Shown one piece after another: positions 1 through 9,498 of a stretch of DNA of 64,000 nt (position 1 is its first letter; each line of letters begins with the position of its first letter). The stretch spans positions 310,001 through 374,000 of the forward strand of contig NZ_JBLWFS010000001.1 in the NCBI RefSeq assembly GCF_048323755.1. Direction: 5' to 3'. The notes below the pieces were generated by a model. It was not told where the DNA came from, ran no database searches, and saw nothing but the letters and a program-made list of their open reading frames with translations. Made by a program: the position numbers and the translations under genes. The DNA comes from Alkalihalobacterium sp048323755 (GTDB lineage: Bacteria; Bacillota; Bacilli; Bacillales; Bacillaceae_F).

Positions 1-3000
1 CGGAACCTGTTACCTTTGCACCCTTTTCTAAAGTAATCTCAAGTGATGAGTTTTCTTCAGTGAATTTAAAAGTTCCATTATACGTACGGTATCCTTCACT
101 TCCAATGCTAATTTGATAATCTTGAGCATAGGCTAAATCTTTAAAAGAGAAAATTCCATTTGTCGTTTCCGTGTCCCAGGCATAACGATAACCAAAGTCA
201 TAGTTGTTTGCTGCAGATGTGACAGATGGGCTATAAATAGATACATAATCGACCTTATTGATTGGTGAACCTTCTTCATTGTTTATAACGATATCCATGT
301 TACCCAATGAAAGGTCAATTTCATTAACTTCGATAAACATTGGTTCATTTACATAATCTTCACCTGAAGTTATTTCTATTCCCTCAAATAAAGTGTCAAC
401 ATATTTCCCGTTACCAAAAATATATAGATTGTAAGTCCCTACAGGAATCGATAAGGATGTGCTCGATTGGTGCCATAGTCGTAAAAATCCTTTGTCTGTG
501 TAACCATACAGTTGCTGATTTTTATTATGTGGACCAACGCCCTCTAGGTAAAATTCTAGTCTACGGTCAACAGCTTCACCATCTTTGTTTACGGCTTGGA
601 AACTTGTAGACACTCGTTCTACTTGACGAGTACGGACCGTTCTGTTCATTTCAACTTCACGGTTTTCTTTTAACATGACAACTCGAACTGTGTTCCAAGA
701 ATTAGGGTTTAAGTTTTCGGCTGTGAAAGTAGAAAGTGAAGAGTCAAATTCTTCTACTTTCTTATTATTAACGTAAACAATAGACTCAGTAGCTTCGAAA
801 CGTTCAAGCGAGTCTGCCCAGCTGACTGTAAATGTTGTAGAGCTAATATCAGTTAACTCTAAACTATAAGTAACCGGTTGTTCAGGTTTGGGCTCAATAG
901 GTTCCTCATAATCTGGAGTAGTAGAAAGAGTAGTTACGAAGGCTTCAACATAATCGTCCCAACCATCTGCTACTAGAACTAACCCAATTTCATAAGTTGT
1001 ATAAGGGTTTAATCCATCAATTTCATAGAATGAAGCGGATCCGTCTATATCAATATAGAACTCACCGTCTATAAATAATTGAAAGTAATCATATTCAGAT
1101 CCTCGAGCTGTTGCAGCAAGATCAATGGTAATCGTTGTATCTGTAATTTCCGAGATAACTAAATCCGAGTAATGAGGCTCCTCATATTGGACATAGACGT
1201 CTCTTTCTTCCAGTTTTTTGATCATATTAAAGGTTGTTGAGTTTTCAGATAAGTCTAGTAAGTTCCCCCATAATGTAACGTATTCTAAGTTTTTCATTTG
1301 CAGTAACGGAGAAATATCTTCTATTTCATTGTTATACAAATGAACTGATCTTACGTTTGATAGGGAAGAAAGAACATTAATTGACTTAATTTCATTATTA
1401 GAAAGGTTAAGGTGTCTTAGTCCAGACATGTTTTCAAGAAATGAAAGGTCCTCGATACCTGCATGAACTAAGTAGAGATATTCTAAGTTAATTAAATTAT
1501 TTAATGGACTTAAATCCCCTAAATTAACATTGAACAGATTTAGGTCTATAAGGCTTGTCAACTGAATGATAATGTCAAAGTTGTCGACGCTAACGTTTTC
1601 AAGGGATAAGCCCATTAAATTTATAGCCGTCTCCAATCCTGACAAATTAAGCGTGTGATCGTTGATTCCATAGAAGTAAAAATAATATAACTCTTCCATA
1701 TCATCCGTTTTTATATTACGGTGTTCAACACCAAAATGGGTACGAATTTGCTCTTCTAAAAGCTTGTCTGCAAATATTACATCGTCACCGTTTGGTATCG
1801 ATTTTGTTGTGAATGATATCGTAGCGGTTTTTGCAATCGGTGTTCCATCCGCATGTCCAACCACATAAATTTCATATTCCGTGTTAGGTACTAAATCTGT
1901 TAGAACAAAATTGTAAAAATAGTCTTCTTTAATGTTGGTGTGGTTTACTGTTTCACCATTTACAACAATTTCATAGGAGTTAATATCCACTCCATATTCA
2001 TCAAAGTACCAATATAACTGAGCAGTTGCTTCCGAAACATACCCGGTATGCAGTTGAGGTCTTGGATAATTTACATCTATACCACGATCTTCTAGCTGTG
2101 TAATAACTTCCATATTATTAGAGTTCATACTCAAGTCGATAGGGTTCCCCCAAAGTGTTACATACGATAATTTAGGTAATTTTAATAGAACATTAATGTC
2201 AATAATATTATTATAGCCTAAATATAAATACCTCAATTCGTTTAACCCTTCAAGTACAGAGATATCAGTAATACCGACGTTGTATAGCTCCAATGTACGT
2301 AAATTTGTTAGGTTATGGATTGCTGTAAAATCCTCAAGTTGACTATCAGAGATATATAAATATCGTAACTCAGTTGCAAATTCTAAACCACTTAAACTAC
2401 TGATAGGATCATCATAAATTGAAAGCTGAGTTAATTGTTCCAAATCACTTTCTCTTAAACTTCTTGAAAAAATACGCAGCTCGTTTCGTACGAATTGTTC
2501 TAGTGTCTCATCCTCAAAAGTGACGACGTCACCTTGTGGCTCTGCTTTTGTATGAGCTTCATAAGTCCAGCTATGATTCCTAGGGAGTCCATCATGATCA
2601 ATGGCTACTACTCTCACATCATAATAGGTTTGCGGAGCGAGTTCAGTAATTTCAAAGTATTTTGTTTGACGATCAACTTCACCTACATACTCATCATTTA
2701 ATAAAATAACATAGCTTGAGATATGTGAATCATCAAACCAAAGATCCCATTCTATTTCAATTGAATTCTCAGTTGCATAAATATCAAGTGAAAAATGCTC
2801 GGTCCATTCATATTCGATATGAACGTCATTATTAAGAAGGGCTTCAATTACTTGATATGTACTTGAACTTGTGTCAAGGTCTAGTAAATTATCAGTTAAG
2901 CCAACATGGTATAAATTGGGTAAATCTAATAGTAGATCGATATTAGAAATTTGATTACCCTTAACACTTAAAAGTCCTAAATTTTCTAATTTGCTTAACG

Positions 3001-4180
3001 CAGTTAAATCGTCAATTTGGTTATGATCAAGGTATAGCCATGATAAGTTCGTTAAATTGGCTAAAGGCTCAAGGTTTGAAATGTTGCTATAAGTTAATGT
3101 TAGGCCGCGTAAGTTAGTAGCGTACTCAATACCCGTGAGATCTTCTACATCTCCATACCAAAAATATAATTCCTCAAGCTTCTCTAAGTCATTTTTTGTT
3201 AGAGGACGTTTGAAAATCCCTACTTGTTCACGAATTTCACGTTCAAGCACCTCATCCGGTATGTGGACTTCTTCACTTTCAACGGTTTCAGCAGTTGTTA
3301 ATTTATATTCACGTTCGCTTACAACTGTTTCATCATAGTCTATGCCTTCGATTTTAACTGTATATTCAGTATTTGGTTCTAAATTAGGAATAACATAAAA
3401 ATTTGTCAATTCAGTTAGTTCACCATCAACATAAATAGAGTAATAATCAACATCATAGTAGTAAGAAGTTAGTTTAAAAGCAATACTCTCATCAGTTATT
3501 TTAAGGTTATAGATATTTATATCTTGTTCCTCATCATAAAGATGATAGTTTCTTTGATAACGATCATGTTCTTCATCATAAAAGTCTTCTTCGAAATCTT
3601 CTTCTTCATTAGAAGTCGTATCTTCATTGTTTAAAAGATCGTCATCAAGGAATTCATCCTCACGAGTTGAACGGTCTTCATCCTGGAGATCTTCTTCATC
3701 AATGAAATCTTCTTCCTCAATAAAATCATCTTCATCAATAAGCTCAAGTTCGTCATTAGCGACTGCATTTTCTTCCTTATTGACACTGTGCTCGTCTAAA
3801 TTACTTAAAGGCTTGTAGAAAGCACTACTCTTATACGTTTCGTTGTAGTTTCCGATTACAACGGAGTAGGTGTACTCTTCCTCCAAGTTCACATTTTTAT
3901 CGTAATAGACATAAGAATATTCATTTTCATTCACTTTAGTCACTTCCACATGGTTGTGATACGAAAGTTCACGATCGTTTCGAATTAGGTCGACTTGATC
4001 CAACTCGAAATACTCTGTTGTTATCCACTCAATCTTAAGTTTATCGTCTTCAACAACAGGAGTTTTTAATAATAAGTTAGTAGTTTCTGACATTACTCCC
4101 ACATTTCCAAATGGAACTGCAAATAATTGGAAAATAAGTGTGAAGATAATTGTCAATTTAAGCCACTTTTTCTTTCCCAT
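1..4180 (-). CDS. Secreted internalin-like leucine-rich-repeat / fibronectin-type protein (C-terminus beyond window)
   Basis: The reading frame is open from an ATG at 4180 to the window edge, giving at least 1393 residues. The start is supported by an AAGGAGG just upstream on the minus strand. Residues 1-32 form a signal peptide (basic MGKKKWLK, then a hydrophobic stretch). A fibronectin-type-like module follows, then a very acidic linker (about residues 120-215), another such module, and three separate blocks of 22-residue internalin-type leucine-rich repeats (roughly residues 314-444, 561-697 and 801-997; pattern LxxLxxLxLxxNxIxDI). Fibronectin-type modules separate the blocks, and a carboxypeptidase-regulatory-like fold appears near the cut end. 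Repeats of this type usually bind proteins. No sorting motif is visible because the C-terminus is missing. Function is inferred only as a surface or secreted binding protein. Confidence 0.9.
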   Translation of the reverse strand, partial: MGKKKWLKLTIIFTLIFQLFAVPFGNVGVMSETTNLLLKTPVVEDDKLKIEWITTEYFELDQVDLIRNDRELSYHNHVEVTKVNENEYSYVYYDKNVNLEEEYTYSVVIGNYNETYKSSAFYKPLSNLDEHSVNKEENAVANDELELIDEDDFIEEEDFIDEEDLQDEDRSTREDEFLDDDLLNNEDTTSNEEEDFEEDFYDEEHDRYQRNYHLYDEEQDINIYNLKITDESIAFKLTSYYYDVDYYSIYVDGELTELTNFYVIPNLEPNTEYTVKIEGIDYDETVVSEREYKLTTAETVESEEVHIPDEVLEREIREQVGIFKRPLTKNDLEKLEELYFWYGDVEDLTGIEYATNLRGLTLTYSNISNLEPLANLTNLSWLYLDHNQIDDLTALSKLENLGLLSVKGNQISNIDLLLDLPNLYHVGLTDNLLDLDTSSSTYQVIEALLNNDVHIEYEWTEHFSLDIYATENSIEIEWDLWFDDSHISSYVILLNDEYVGEVDRQTKYFEITELAPQTYYDVRVVAIDHDGLPRNHSWTYEAHTKAEPQGDVVTFEDETLEQFVRNELRIFSRSLRESDLEQLTQLSIYDDPISSLSGLEFATELRYLYISDSQLEDFTAIHNLTNLRTLELYNVGITDISVLEGLNELRYLYLGYNNIIDINVLLKLPKLSYVTLWGNPIDLSMNSNNMEVITQLEDRGIDVNYPRPQLHTGYVSEATAQLYWYFDEYGVDINSYEIVVNGETVNHTNIKEDYFYNFVLTDLVPNTEYEIYVVGHADGTPIAKTATISFTTKSIPNGDDVIFADKLLEEQIRTHFGVEHRNIKTDDMEELYYFYFYGINDHTLNLSGLETAINLMGLSLENVSVDNFDIIIQLTSLIDLNLFNVNLGDLSPLNNLINLEYLYLVHAGIEDLSFLENMSGLRHLNLSNNEIKSINVLSSLSNVRSVHLYNNEIEDISPLLQMKNLEYVTLWGNLLDLSENSTTFNMIKKLEERDVYVQYEEPHYSDLVISEITDTTITIDLAATARGSEYDYFQLFIDGEFYIDIDGSASFYEIDGLNPYTTYEIGLVLVADGWDDYVEAFVTTLSTTPDYEEPIEPKPEQPVTYSLELTDISSTTFTVSWADSLERFEATESIVYVNNKKVEEFDSSLSTFTAENLNPNSWNTVRVVMLKENREVEMNRTVRTRQVERVSTSFQAVNKDGEAVDRRLEFYLEGVGPHNKNQQLYGYTDKGFLRLWHQSSTSLSIPVGTYNLYIFGNGKYVDTLFEGIEITSGEDYVNEPMFIEVNEIDLSLGNMDIVINNEEGSPINKVDYVSIYSPSVTSAANNYDFGYRYAWDTETTNGIFSFKDLAYAQDYQISIGSEGYRTYNGTFKFTEENSSLEITLEKGAKVTGS

Positions 4181-4378
4181 AACTTTCCTCCTTATTAAAT
4201 TGTGTAGTGTACGCAACCTATTAATTGCACTAAATTACATACTTTTACATTATAAGCTATTAATTTACAAAAAGTAAGACTTTTTTCGCGCTACTTTATT
4301 AATACTTATGTATAATGTAGTCAATTGTCCTGAGTCAATAGACTGATATTGGAATTAATAACAATGTTTCAGAAGTAA

Positions 4379-4519
4379 AGTAGCGGCAGCAAAGTAAACT
4401 ATACGAATAAGAGCTTAAGGGCAGGAAGAACATATCATTACAAAGTAAGAGCCTACCGTACAGTAAATGGAAAAAAAGTATACAGTAACTACTCTAAAGT
4501 ACGTTCGTATAAACATTAG
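4379..4519 (+). pseudogene. Orphan C-terminal fibronectin-type domain fragment
   Basis: This frame encodes 46 residues ending in TAG and resembles the last strands of a Bacillus fibronectin-type repeat (motifs YTNKSLRAGRTYHYKVRAYR and VNGKKVYSNYSK). It has no start codon or ribosome binding site. A TAA interrupts the frame immediately upstream, where the matching sequence (NNNVSEVK) continues in another frame, so this is the frameshifted tail of a lost surface-protein gene. It lies in the 4181-4702 gap, which otherwise holds the leader of the minus-strand leucine-rich-repeat gene and no other gene that I can see. Confidence 0.7.
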
Positions 4520-4702
4520 GTTTTTTAGTTTTCTATTTTATAGTTGGTTAAATTGAATTGCTTGGAGTTAATACAAGCCATTCTTTCTTTTAAGTCATTC
4601 TATTTTACCTCTAATTAGTAGCGAGCCAGTCGTTTTCTGAGTTAAAAGGCCATAAAAGAAATAGCCGCTAATTATTGTTGCTTCCCAAAGGAGAAAATCT
4701 GG

Positions 4703-5431
4703 ATGTTAACAAAATACCTGATGTATACTAATTATTTTTTATTAGCAGTGACTATGTTACTTAGTCTATTCTTCATAGGTTTTGTAGTCTTTCATTCTAG
4801 TTTAGAGAAATGGAATAGAAAACGAAGATGGAACAAAGTTGTTACTAATAAAACTAGAGAGATTAAAATTTCAAAACATAAAGTGACCGATCCTGATATG
4901 GGACATCCTTTAACAGTGGATGATATTAGAAGCTTTTTACAGACGCTCGATCCTTCTTTGCTAGTAGGTATTGAACATATCTTACTAACCAACCGTTTGG
5001 ATTATATGAATATTGGTTATTTCGGCAGTTATAGCCCTTTTCGTTCTTTTCATACAGAAGAAGGTGGAACAATTAACTTATATCCACTCGAAATGGAAGG
5101 GGATCTGTACAAATATTATGCACCAACCAGTATCACCAACAGATTAGGTCCAAATAACAAACTTCCTACAAGTAGGGGCTTTTATTTCCTCCTGGATAAA
5201 GAGGCTGCGAAACAAGAGATGTTATTTACACTAGGTCACGAAATAGCCCATAGTAATTACTTTATTAAAGACCAAGTCTTGTTTGGAGAAGAATTAGAAT
5301 TAAAATGTGATCAATTCTCCCGAGGTTTGGGGTGCCAATCGCTGACCTTTGATAACTCTTTTGCAGAACGTAATCAACTTTATCGGGATAGAGTTCGAAT
5401 AGGTTATATCCATGAGTTAAACGAAAATTAG
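4703..5431 (+). CDS. Membrane-anchored zinc metalloprotease-like protein (HEIAH)
   Basis: 242 residues. ATG is preceded by AAAGGAG at good spacing. One N-terminal membrane segment (about residues 9-30) is followed by a basic stretch and a soluble domain. The HExxH zinc motif HEIAH is at 179-183, followed by an acidic helix (EELELKCDQFSRG, 197-209) whose Glu/Asp residues could be the third zinc ligand, as in compact gluzincin-type peptidases. The domain would be cytoplasmic or extracellular depending on topology; the positive charges after the membrane segment favour cytoplasmic. The substrate is unknown. It is followed 38 bases later by a small membrane protein gene, probably co-transcribed. 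Confidence is high that it is a gene and moderate that it is an active peptidase. Confidence 0.75.
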   Translation: MLTKYLMYTNYFLLAVTMLLSLFFIGFVVFHSSLEKWNRKRRWNKVVTNKTREIKISKHKVTDPDMGHPLTVDDIRSFLQTLDPSLLVGIEHILLTNRLDYMNIGYFGSYSPFRSFHTEEGGTINLYPLEMEGDLYKYYAPTSITNRLGPNNKLPTSRGFYFLLDKEAAKQEMLFTLGHEIAHSNYFIKDQVLFGEELELKCDQFSRGLGCQSLTFDNSFAERNQLYRDRVRIGYIHELNEN

Positions 5432-5469
5432 TTTTTAATAAAGATAAAAGTAGAGGATGTGGAGAAATA

Positions 5470-5805
5470 ATGGAATCTATATTTGGAGTTGTTATTGGTC
5501 TTTTTTTAATTTTATTTATACCTTTACAAATTATTTTTGCTATTATTATTAAAATAGAAGTTTTTAAATTAAGAAAAAAAGATCGTATAACAGAAAAAGA
5601 AGCGAGTGGTTTTTTGAAACGTATGCGTTATGTTCTTTGGGTACCTTATACTACTAAATATTTTTCACGTATGCGAGAAGCTTATCGCTACATTTATGAG
5701 AGCCCTTTGGTTAGCTTTGAAACGAAAAGAAAAGTACATAAGTCACTAAAATGGCGTTTAGTAAAGGGAATCCCTGCTCCAAAGGAATATCAGAAGATTT
5801 CTTAG
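5470..5805 (+). CDS. Small membrane protein of unknown function
   Basis: 111 residues with a single long hydrophobic N-terminal segment (residues 4-30) and a strongly basic C-terminal part rich in Lys, Arg and Tyr. A GGAG lies 7 bases before the ATG. It follows the HEIAH protein gene closely on the same strand, so the two probably form an operon. I do not recognise the family. Downstream, 5806-6027 carries only a strong hairpin. Confidence 0.7.
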   Translation: MESIFGVVIGLFLILFIPLQIIFAIIIKIEVFKLRKKDRITEKEASGFLKRMRYVLWVPYTTKYFSRMREAYRYIYESPLVSFETKRKVHKSLKWRLVKGIPAPKEYQKIS

Positions 5806-5918
5806 TTAAAATTTTTTTAAAGATCTTCTTTTTTATTTTATGATCCTTATATGCTTGTGTTAAATAGGATAAGCTAGGGGTTTATTAAACCAATAGAAAA
5901 GAAAATATTTGTTAATAA

Positions 5919-5945
5919 AACAACCGTTAAGTCTTAACGGTTGTT
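5919..5945 (-). terminator. Perfect 12-bp hairpin, terminator for the minus-strand SGNH gene
   Basis: AACAACCGTTAA and its exact complement flank a 3-base loop. Read on the minus strand the stem is followed by TTTATTAA, so it mainly serves the gene ending at 6028. It could also end the plus-strand pair finishing at 5805. Confidence 0.7.
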
Positions 5946-6027
5946 CTATTGAAAATGTATGCTAACTTCTTTACTTGCGGGGTTTAACATCTCTCATACA
6001 GTGCCTTATTACTAATTTTACAAAACA

Positions 6028-6813
6028 TTACTTGGCAACAAAATAGTTAATCATGTATTCAGCCCATAAGTCGTGGCCTCGTTCATTTGGGTGTACTCCC
6101 GTTATAAAGTCTTTTAGGTCATCATTCTCCACATCAGGCCATGCTTGCCAATGATCTATATACTCATAATCGGAATTGAGAGTAAACTCTTTTAGCCGGT
6201 CAACTTGTTCTAAGTAAATGGTGGGTCGATAAATTGGGTTAGGTGGCTGAAGGATAACGAAAGCTTCAGCTGCTTCTTCTTTAACTGTTTCTAATAACTT
6301 TTCAACATTCTCTATAGTTTTCTCCATCTTTACGATCCCATTATCATTTAATAGTAAAGGCTCGAGGATTACCACGTCCGGTTTAATAGTAGCTGCCATA
6401 GAATGAGCGTTTATTTCAATAAGGTGATTCGTACTCATATCTTCTAAATTCATGGTCTCTAATACAAAATTCGCACCAACATAATATTCATTCAATGCAT
6501 CCAATAGTTGAAAGGGCCATGAAGAATTTTCAGAAGGGCTACTAAAATTTGCTTCTGAACCAATGACTAATAAAGTGATGCTTTCATTTGCTTCTAATTT
6601 GTGAAGTAACTTCTCACTAAGCACGTCACTCATATTAGCAGTAAGTCCAACTAATTCTTCAATATTTACAGCAGAACTAACACTTGAATCTAAAAGTTGT
6701 TGTTCTTTTGCTGACTTTCCTATCGATTCCAGTTTGTTATCGTAATGTATTTTTCCAAAGATGACTATACCCACAGCAACTAGGCAAAAAATTGGTATTG
6801 CTAGTTTTTTCAC
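6028..6813 (-). CDS. Membrane-anchored SGNH/GDSL hydrolase-like protein
   Basis: I choose the GTG at 6813 (261 residues) because GGGAGTT sits 8-9 bases before it; an upstream ATG at 6846 has no such site. The N-terminus is one membrane anchor or uncleaved signal (KKLAIPIFCLVAVGIVIFG) followed by FGKIHYDNKLESIGK. SGNH-type blocks are visible: VIGSEA for the nucleophile Ser, LLND for the Asn block, and GVHPNERGHD with the catalytic-type His. This suggests an extracellular esterase or deacylase, possibly acting on cell-wall or glycan acyl groups. It is clearly paralogous to the gene at 8535 (shared FGKI-YDNKL, PPNPIY-P--YLEQ and YIDHW-AWP). Confidence 0.75.
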   Translation of the reverse strand: MKKLAIPIFCLVAVGIVIFGKIHYDNKLESIGKSAKEQQLLDSSVSSAVNIEELVGLTANMSDVLSEKLLHKLEANESITLLVIGSEANFSSPSENSSWPFQLLDALNEYYVGANFVLETMNLEDMSTNHLIEINAHSMAATIKPDVVILEPLLLNDNGIVKMEKTIENVEKLLETVKEEAAEAFVILQPPNPIYRPTIYLEQVDRLKEFTLNSDYEYIDHWQAWPDVENDDLKDFITGVHPNERGHDLWAEYMINYFVAK

Positions 6814-6966
6814 AGAGACCAACTCCCATATTGTTTTACATCTCATATTATATACTTTTTTATTTATTAAAAATAAGAGGTTTTACAAGTTTTTTACAAA
6901 ATATGATAGGATTATAGAAAATACTACAAGATGGAAAATTAATGTACATCAGTATTGGAGGAGAAC

Positions 6967-7857
6967 ATGAAGACCAAACTACAAAGGTTTTTTATACTCT
7001 TTTTAGTTTTTACCATGTTTGGATGGGGAACCATGGTTTATTCAGAGCCTAAACCGAATGAACATGAAGACAATGGAAAAGTTACAACGAAAGAACAAGA
7101 CGAGCCTAAGCCAGAACCAGGTCCTGTACCCGAGCCTTTGCCAGAGCCTTTGCCAGAGCCTGTACCCGAGCCAGAACCAAAGCCGGAACCGAAACCAGAA
7201 CCGAAACCAGATCCTAAGCCGGAACCAAAACCTGCGCCGAAACCAGAACCGAAACCAGAACCAAAGCCAGATCCAAAACCAGAACCAGCTCGAGAACCAA
7301 GACCAACGCCTGAGCCAAGGCCTGAACCAAGGCCCGAACGGAATGAACAAAGATCGATACCTGGACAGGAATTTGAGGATAATCAAATAGGAAGTGATGC
7401 TAATCGCGAGATAGAGGAACAACCAGAAATAGTTGTTGAAGCAGAAGGAGAGCAAAATGTAGCATTAGAGGATTTAGTCGATACATTTGAAAAGAAACAA
7501 TCGAGTGCAGAAACAGTGGATACCTATATTTTTACGAATGTATTGTCAATTCTGCTTCACGATACACCTGCTTCTGAATCTGCTGCATCTTTTTCAAGTA
7601 ACCCTGTAGATGATTTAGCTCGTAAATTATCAATAGAACAACTAAATGAAATAGAACGTTTTTTTGAGGACCCTAGTGTAAAAAACTTAGGTGATACGAG
7701 TGATATAAAAGAAAGAATACGGATGATTAAAGAGAAAAAAAGGAATTTAATTCAGACCACTCGTTTTGAAGCAGAAGCAGATGAAAAAGAAGATGCCGAA
7801 GTAAATGTAAGTATATTTGTAGAAAAGTGTATAAGAGAGAGCTTGGTAGTTATCTAA
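6967..7857 (+). CDS. Secreted Pro/Glu/Lys-repeat protein with C-terminal domain
   Basis: The ATG at 6967 is preceded by GGAGGAG. A TTG at 6955 also lies in frame but would have the ribosome site inside the coding sequence. The 296-residue product begins with a signal peptide (KTKLQRFFILFLVFTMFGWG, cleavage probably near MVYS-EP). A PEPKPEPKPD-type low-complexity region spans about residues 45-125, typical of a rigid wall-spanning spacer. An acidic linker and a mostly helical C-terminal domain (about residues 160-296) follow; I cannot assign that domain. No LPXTG or other anchor is seen. It is divergent from one SGNH-like gene and upstream of its paralog. Confidence 0.75.
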   Translation: MKTKLQRFFILFLVFTMFGWGTMVYSEPKPNEHEDNGKVTTKEQDEPKPEPGPVPEPLPEPLPEPVPEPEPKPEPKPEPKPDPKPEPKPAPKPEPKPEPKPDPKPEPAREPRPTPEPRPEPRPERNEQRSIPGQEFEDNQIGSDANREIEEQPEIVVEAEGEQNVALEDLVDTFEKKQSSAETVDTYIFTNVLSILLHDTPASESAASFSSNPVDDLARKLSIEQLNEIERFFEDPSVKNLGDTSDIKERIRMIKEKKRNLIQTTRFEAEADEKEDAEVNVSIFVEKCIRESLVVI

Positions 7858-8134
7858 AATTATCTTTTATACGCTATTAAAATGGTAAATAAACAGGGAG
7901 ACTTCTGAAAATGAAGTGGCTGTCGAAACTAAAGGGAAGGTAATCTAAATGAAACATATTCATCTAGCATAAACTCATTTAGACTGATGAACCGCCCCCT
8001 TATGAGATGGCCCTTCATTCATTTTGTGTTTTAGTTGGTGTTGTTTTTCCTTTTGATATAGTCAATAATGTGTGATTTATTTTTAAAAAAACCGGAAGTG
8101 TATTTCAACTTATTCACTTGTTGAATTATGATAT
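7858..8134 (+). other. Gap after the Pro-rich gene, no gene seen
   Basis: Part of the 7858-8534 stretch. It holds a weak long-range inverted repeat (TCTAAATGA at 7944-7952 against TCATTTAGA at 7975-7983) but no T-run. No plausible start with a ribosome binding site was found. Confidence 0.4.
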
Positions 8135-8404
8135 TTATTCATTTTCTTCTTCTGCATGTTGTATTAACGTATCTAGGTCCTCCTGAGATATTCGTTCTTT
8201 TAACATTTCTTTTAGTTATGCGGTCTTTTCCTCAGTCAAGCTCCTCTTCAAACTTTCTTGGATTGCCGTCATTTCATTTAGTGATAATATTTCCGATACT
8301 TTGGTAATGTCCCCTTCTTTTATGTAGTCCGATATGCTGTTTATTTCTTTTAATATTTTTGGTGGCTGTTCATCAGTTTGACACATTTTTAATATGAAAT
8401 ACAC
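8135..8404 (-). pseudogene. Broken small gene with an in-frame stop
   Basis: A GTG-started frame at 8404 encodes 62 hydrophilic, helical residues ending in SLTEEKTA, then TAA at 8218-8216. The same frame continues sensibly (LKEMLKERISQEDLDTLI and an acidic tail) to a second TAA at 8135. The two halves look like one small acidic helical protein interrupted by a point mutation. No good ribosome binding site precedes the GTG, so the 5' end may also be lost. The protein family is not recognised. A sequencing error is the alternative explanation. Confidence 0.5.
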
Positions 8405-8534
8405 GGGGTTCTAAACAGTCTGATCAGTGGGGAGACAAAATACCTTATTTTCTGATAAAAAGTCCCAAAATTTATATACGTTTGGTAAGAAAATCGATAT
8501 AATAGAAGATGGATTATTTAGTAAGGAGTTTTCT

Positions 8535-9335
8535 ATGAAAAATATTATATTTGCTTTAAGTGTTTTACTCTGTTTTTCTCTACTGATATTTGGGAAGATA
8601 CAATACGATAATAAATTGAAGGGGATTGCGCAAGAAGCTCAATCGACCTTTAAGGAGATCGACACATTAGAAGCCGTTGAGCAAAAAGACCAAGCTAGTA
8701 ATGAAGTAGGTTCAATGCAAATTAGGGAAATTCACCCTGAATTACAAGATAAGCTCATTGGTGCCGTAAGTAATAATGAAAGTGTACGAGTGGCACTTGT
8801 GGGTTCGAATGCTTTAGCATCGGTAAATGGATATACTCCATGGCCTGATTTAGTAATCCAGGAATTAAACGAGACTTATGGAGAAGACGTGTTCGAATTT
8901 ACGGTCTTTGAAGTAGGAAATCGTACAACACATCAAGTGCTAGAAGCGGGAATACATAATGAATTCTCAGATTTTCAACCTGATGTTCTTCTCTTTGAAC
9001 CATTGATACTTAATGATAATAATAATTTAACTATTGATGTGACACTGCAAAATCTTACTGCAATCTTGACAGATATTAGAGCTGTAGCATCGGATGTTTT
9101 CATTGTCTTACAGCCCCCTAATCCTATTTATCTTCCAAACTATTATCTCGAGCAAACGAGAGAGTTGAAAAGATATGCTGAAGAGAATGGTTACCCATAT
9201 ATTGATCATTGGGAAGCGTGGCCTTCAATTACAGATAACGCAATTCAAGAATATATAGAAGGTACTCGACCAAATCAAAAAGGACATGAGGTTTGGGCAA
9301 GTGCAGTGGTAGAATTCTTTAAAGGTAAAGACTAG
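8535..9335 (+). CDS. SGNH-hydrolase-like membrane-anchored protein, paralog lacking the usual His
   Basis: 266 residues from the ATG at 8535, which has TAAGGAG 8 bases upstream; the frame is open further upstream but without such a site. It has one N-terminal membrane segment (residues 3-18) followed by FGKIQYDNKLKGIAQ, as in the gene at 6028. VGSNA (Ser block) and LILND (Asn block) are present. The last block, however, reads GTRPNQKGHE where the paralog has GVHPNERGHD: Arg replaces the expected catalytic His. The protein may be inactive, use the later His of KGHE, or have become a binding protein. A 45-residue gene follows 17 bases later. Confidence 0.75.
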   Translation: MKNIIFALSVLLCFSLLIFGKIQYDNKLKGIAQEAQSTFKEIDTLEAVEQKDQASNEVGSMQIREIHPELQDKLIGAVSNNESVRVALVGSNALASVNGYTPWPDLVIQELNETYGEDVFEFTVFEVGNRTTHQVLEAGIHNEFSDFQPDVLLFEPLILNDNNNLTIDVTLQNLTAILTDIRAVASDVFIVLQPPNPIYLPNYYLEQTRELKRYAEENGYPYIDHWEAWPSITDNAIQEYIEGTRPNQKGHEVWASAVVEFFKGKD

Positions 9336-9352
9336 TTAGGAGATTATGAAAA

Positions 9353-9490
9353 ATGTCAAAACAAAATCCATTGCTTGATGTATTATTAGAAGCTTACCGC
9401 AAAGGCGAAAAAGAAGGTACTGAGCTTCAGGATCTAATGAAAGATATTGAGAACAGATTGCGTGTATTCATTGAAAATCCAGTAAAATAA
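9353..9490 (+). CDS. 45-residue hydrophilic protein
   Basis: ATG at 9353 with TAGGAG about 10 bases upstream. The product (MSKQNPLLDVLLEAYRKGEK and an acidic helical remainder ending ENPVK) is predicted helical and cytoplasmic. It lies 17 bases after the SGNH-like gene and immediately before a strong terminator, so it is the last gene of that transcript. The family is unknown; the clean ribosome site and terminator support a real gene. Confidence 0.65.
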   Translation: MSKQNPLLDVLLEAYRKGEKEGTELQDLMKDIENRLRVFIENPVK

Positions 9491-9498
9491 ATTATGGG

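Noticed and set aside
7019..7455. Gln/Asn/Arg-rich and Trp/Phe-rich frames over the Pro-rich gene
   Set aside because: Out-of-frame readings of the PEPK-coding repeat; no start sites and no independent support.
7944..7983. Terminator for the Pro-rich gene
   Set aside because: Nine-base arms are far apart and no T-run follows on either strand.
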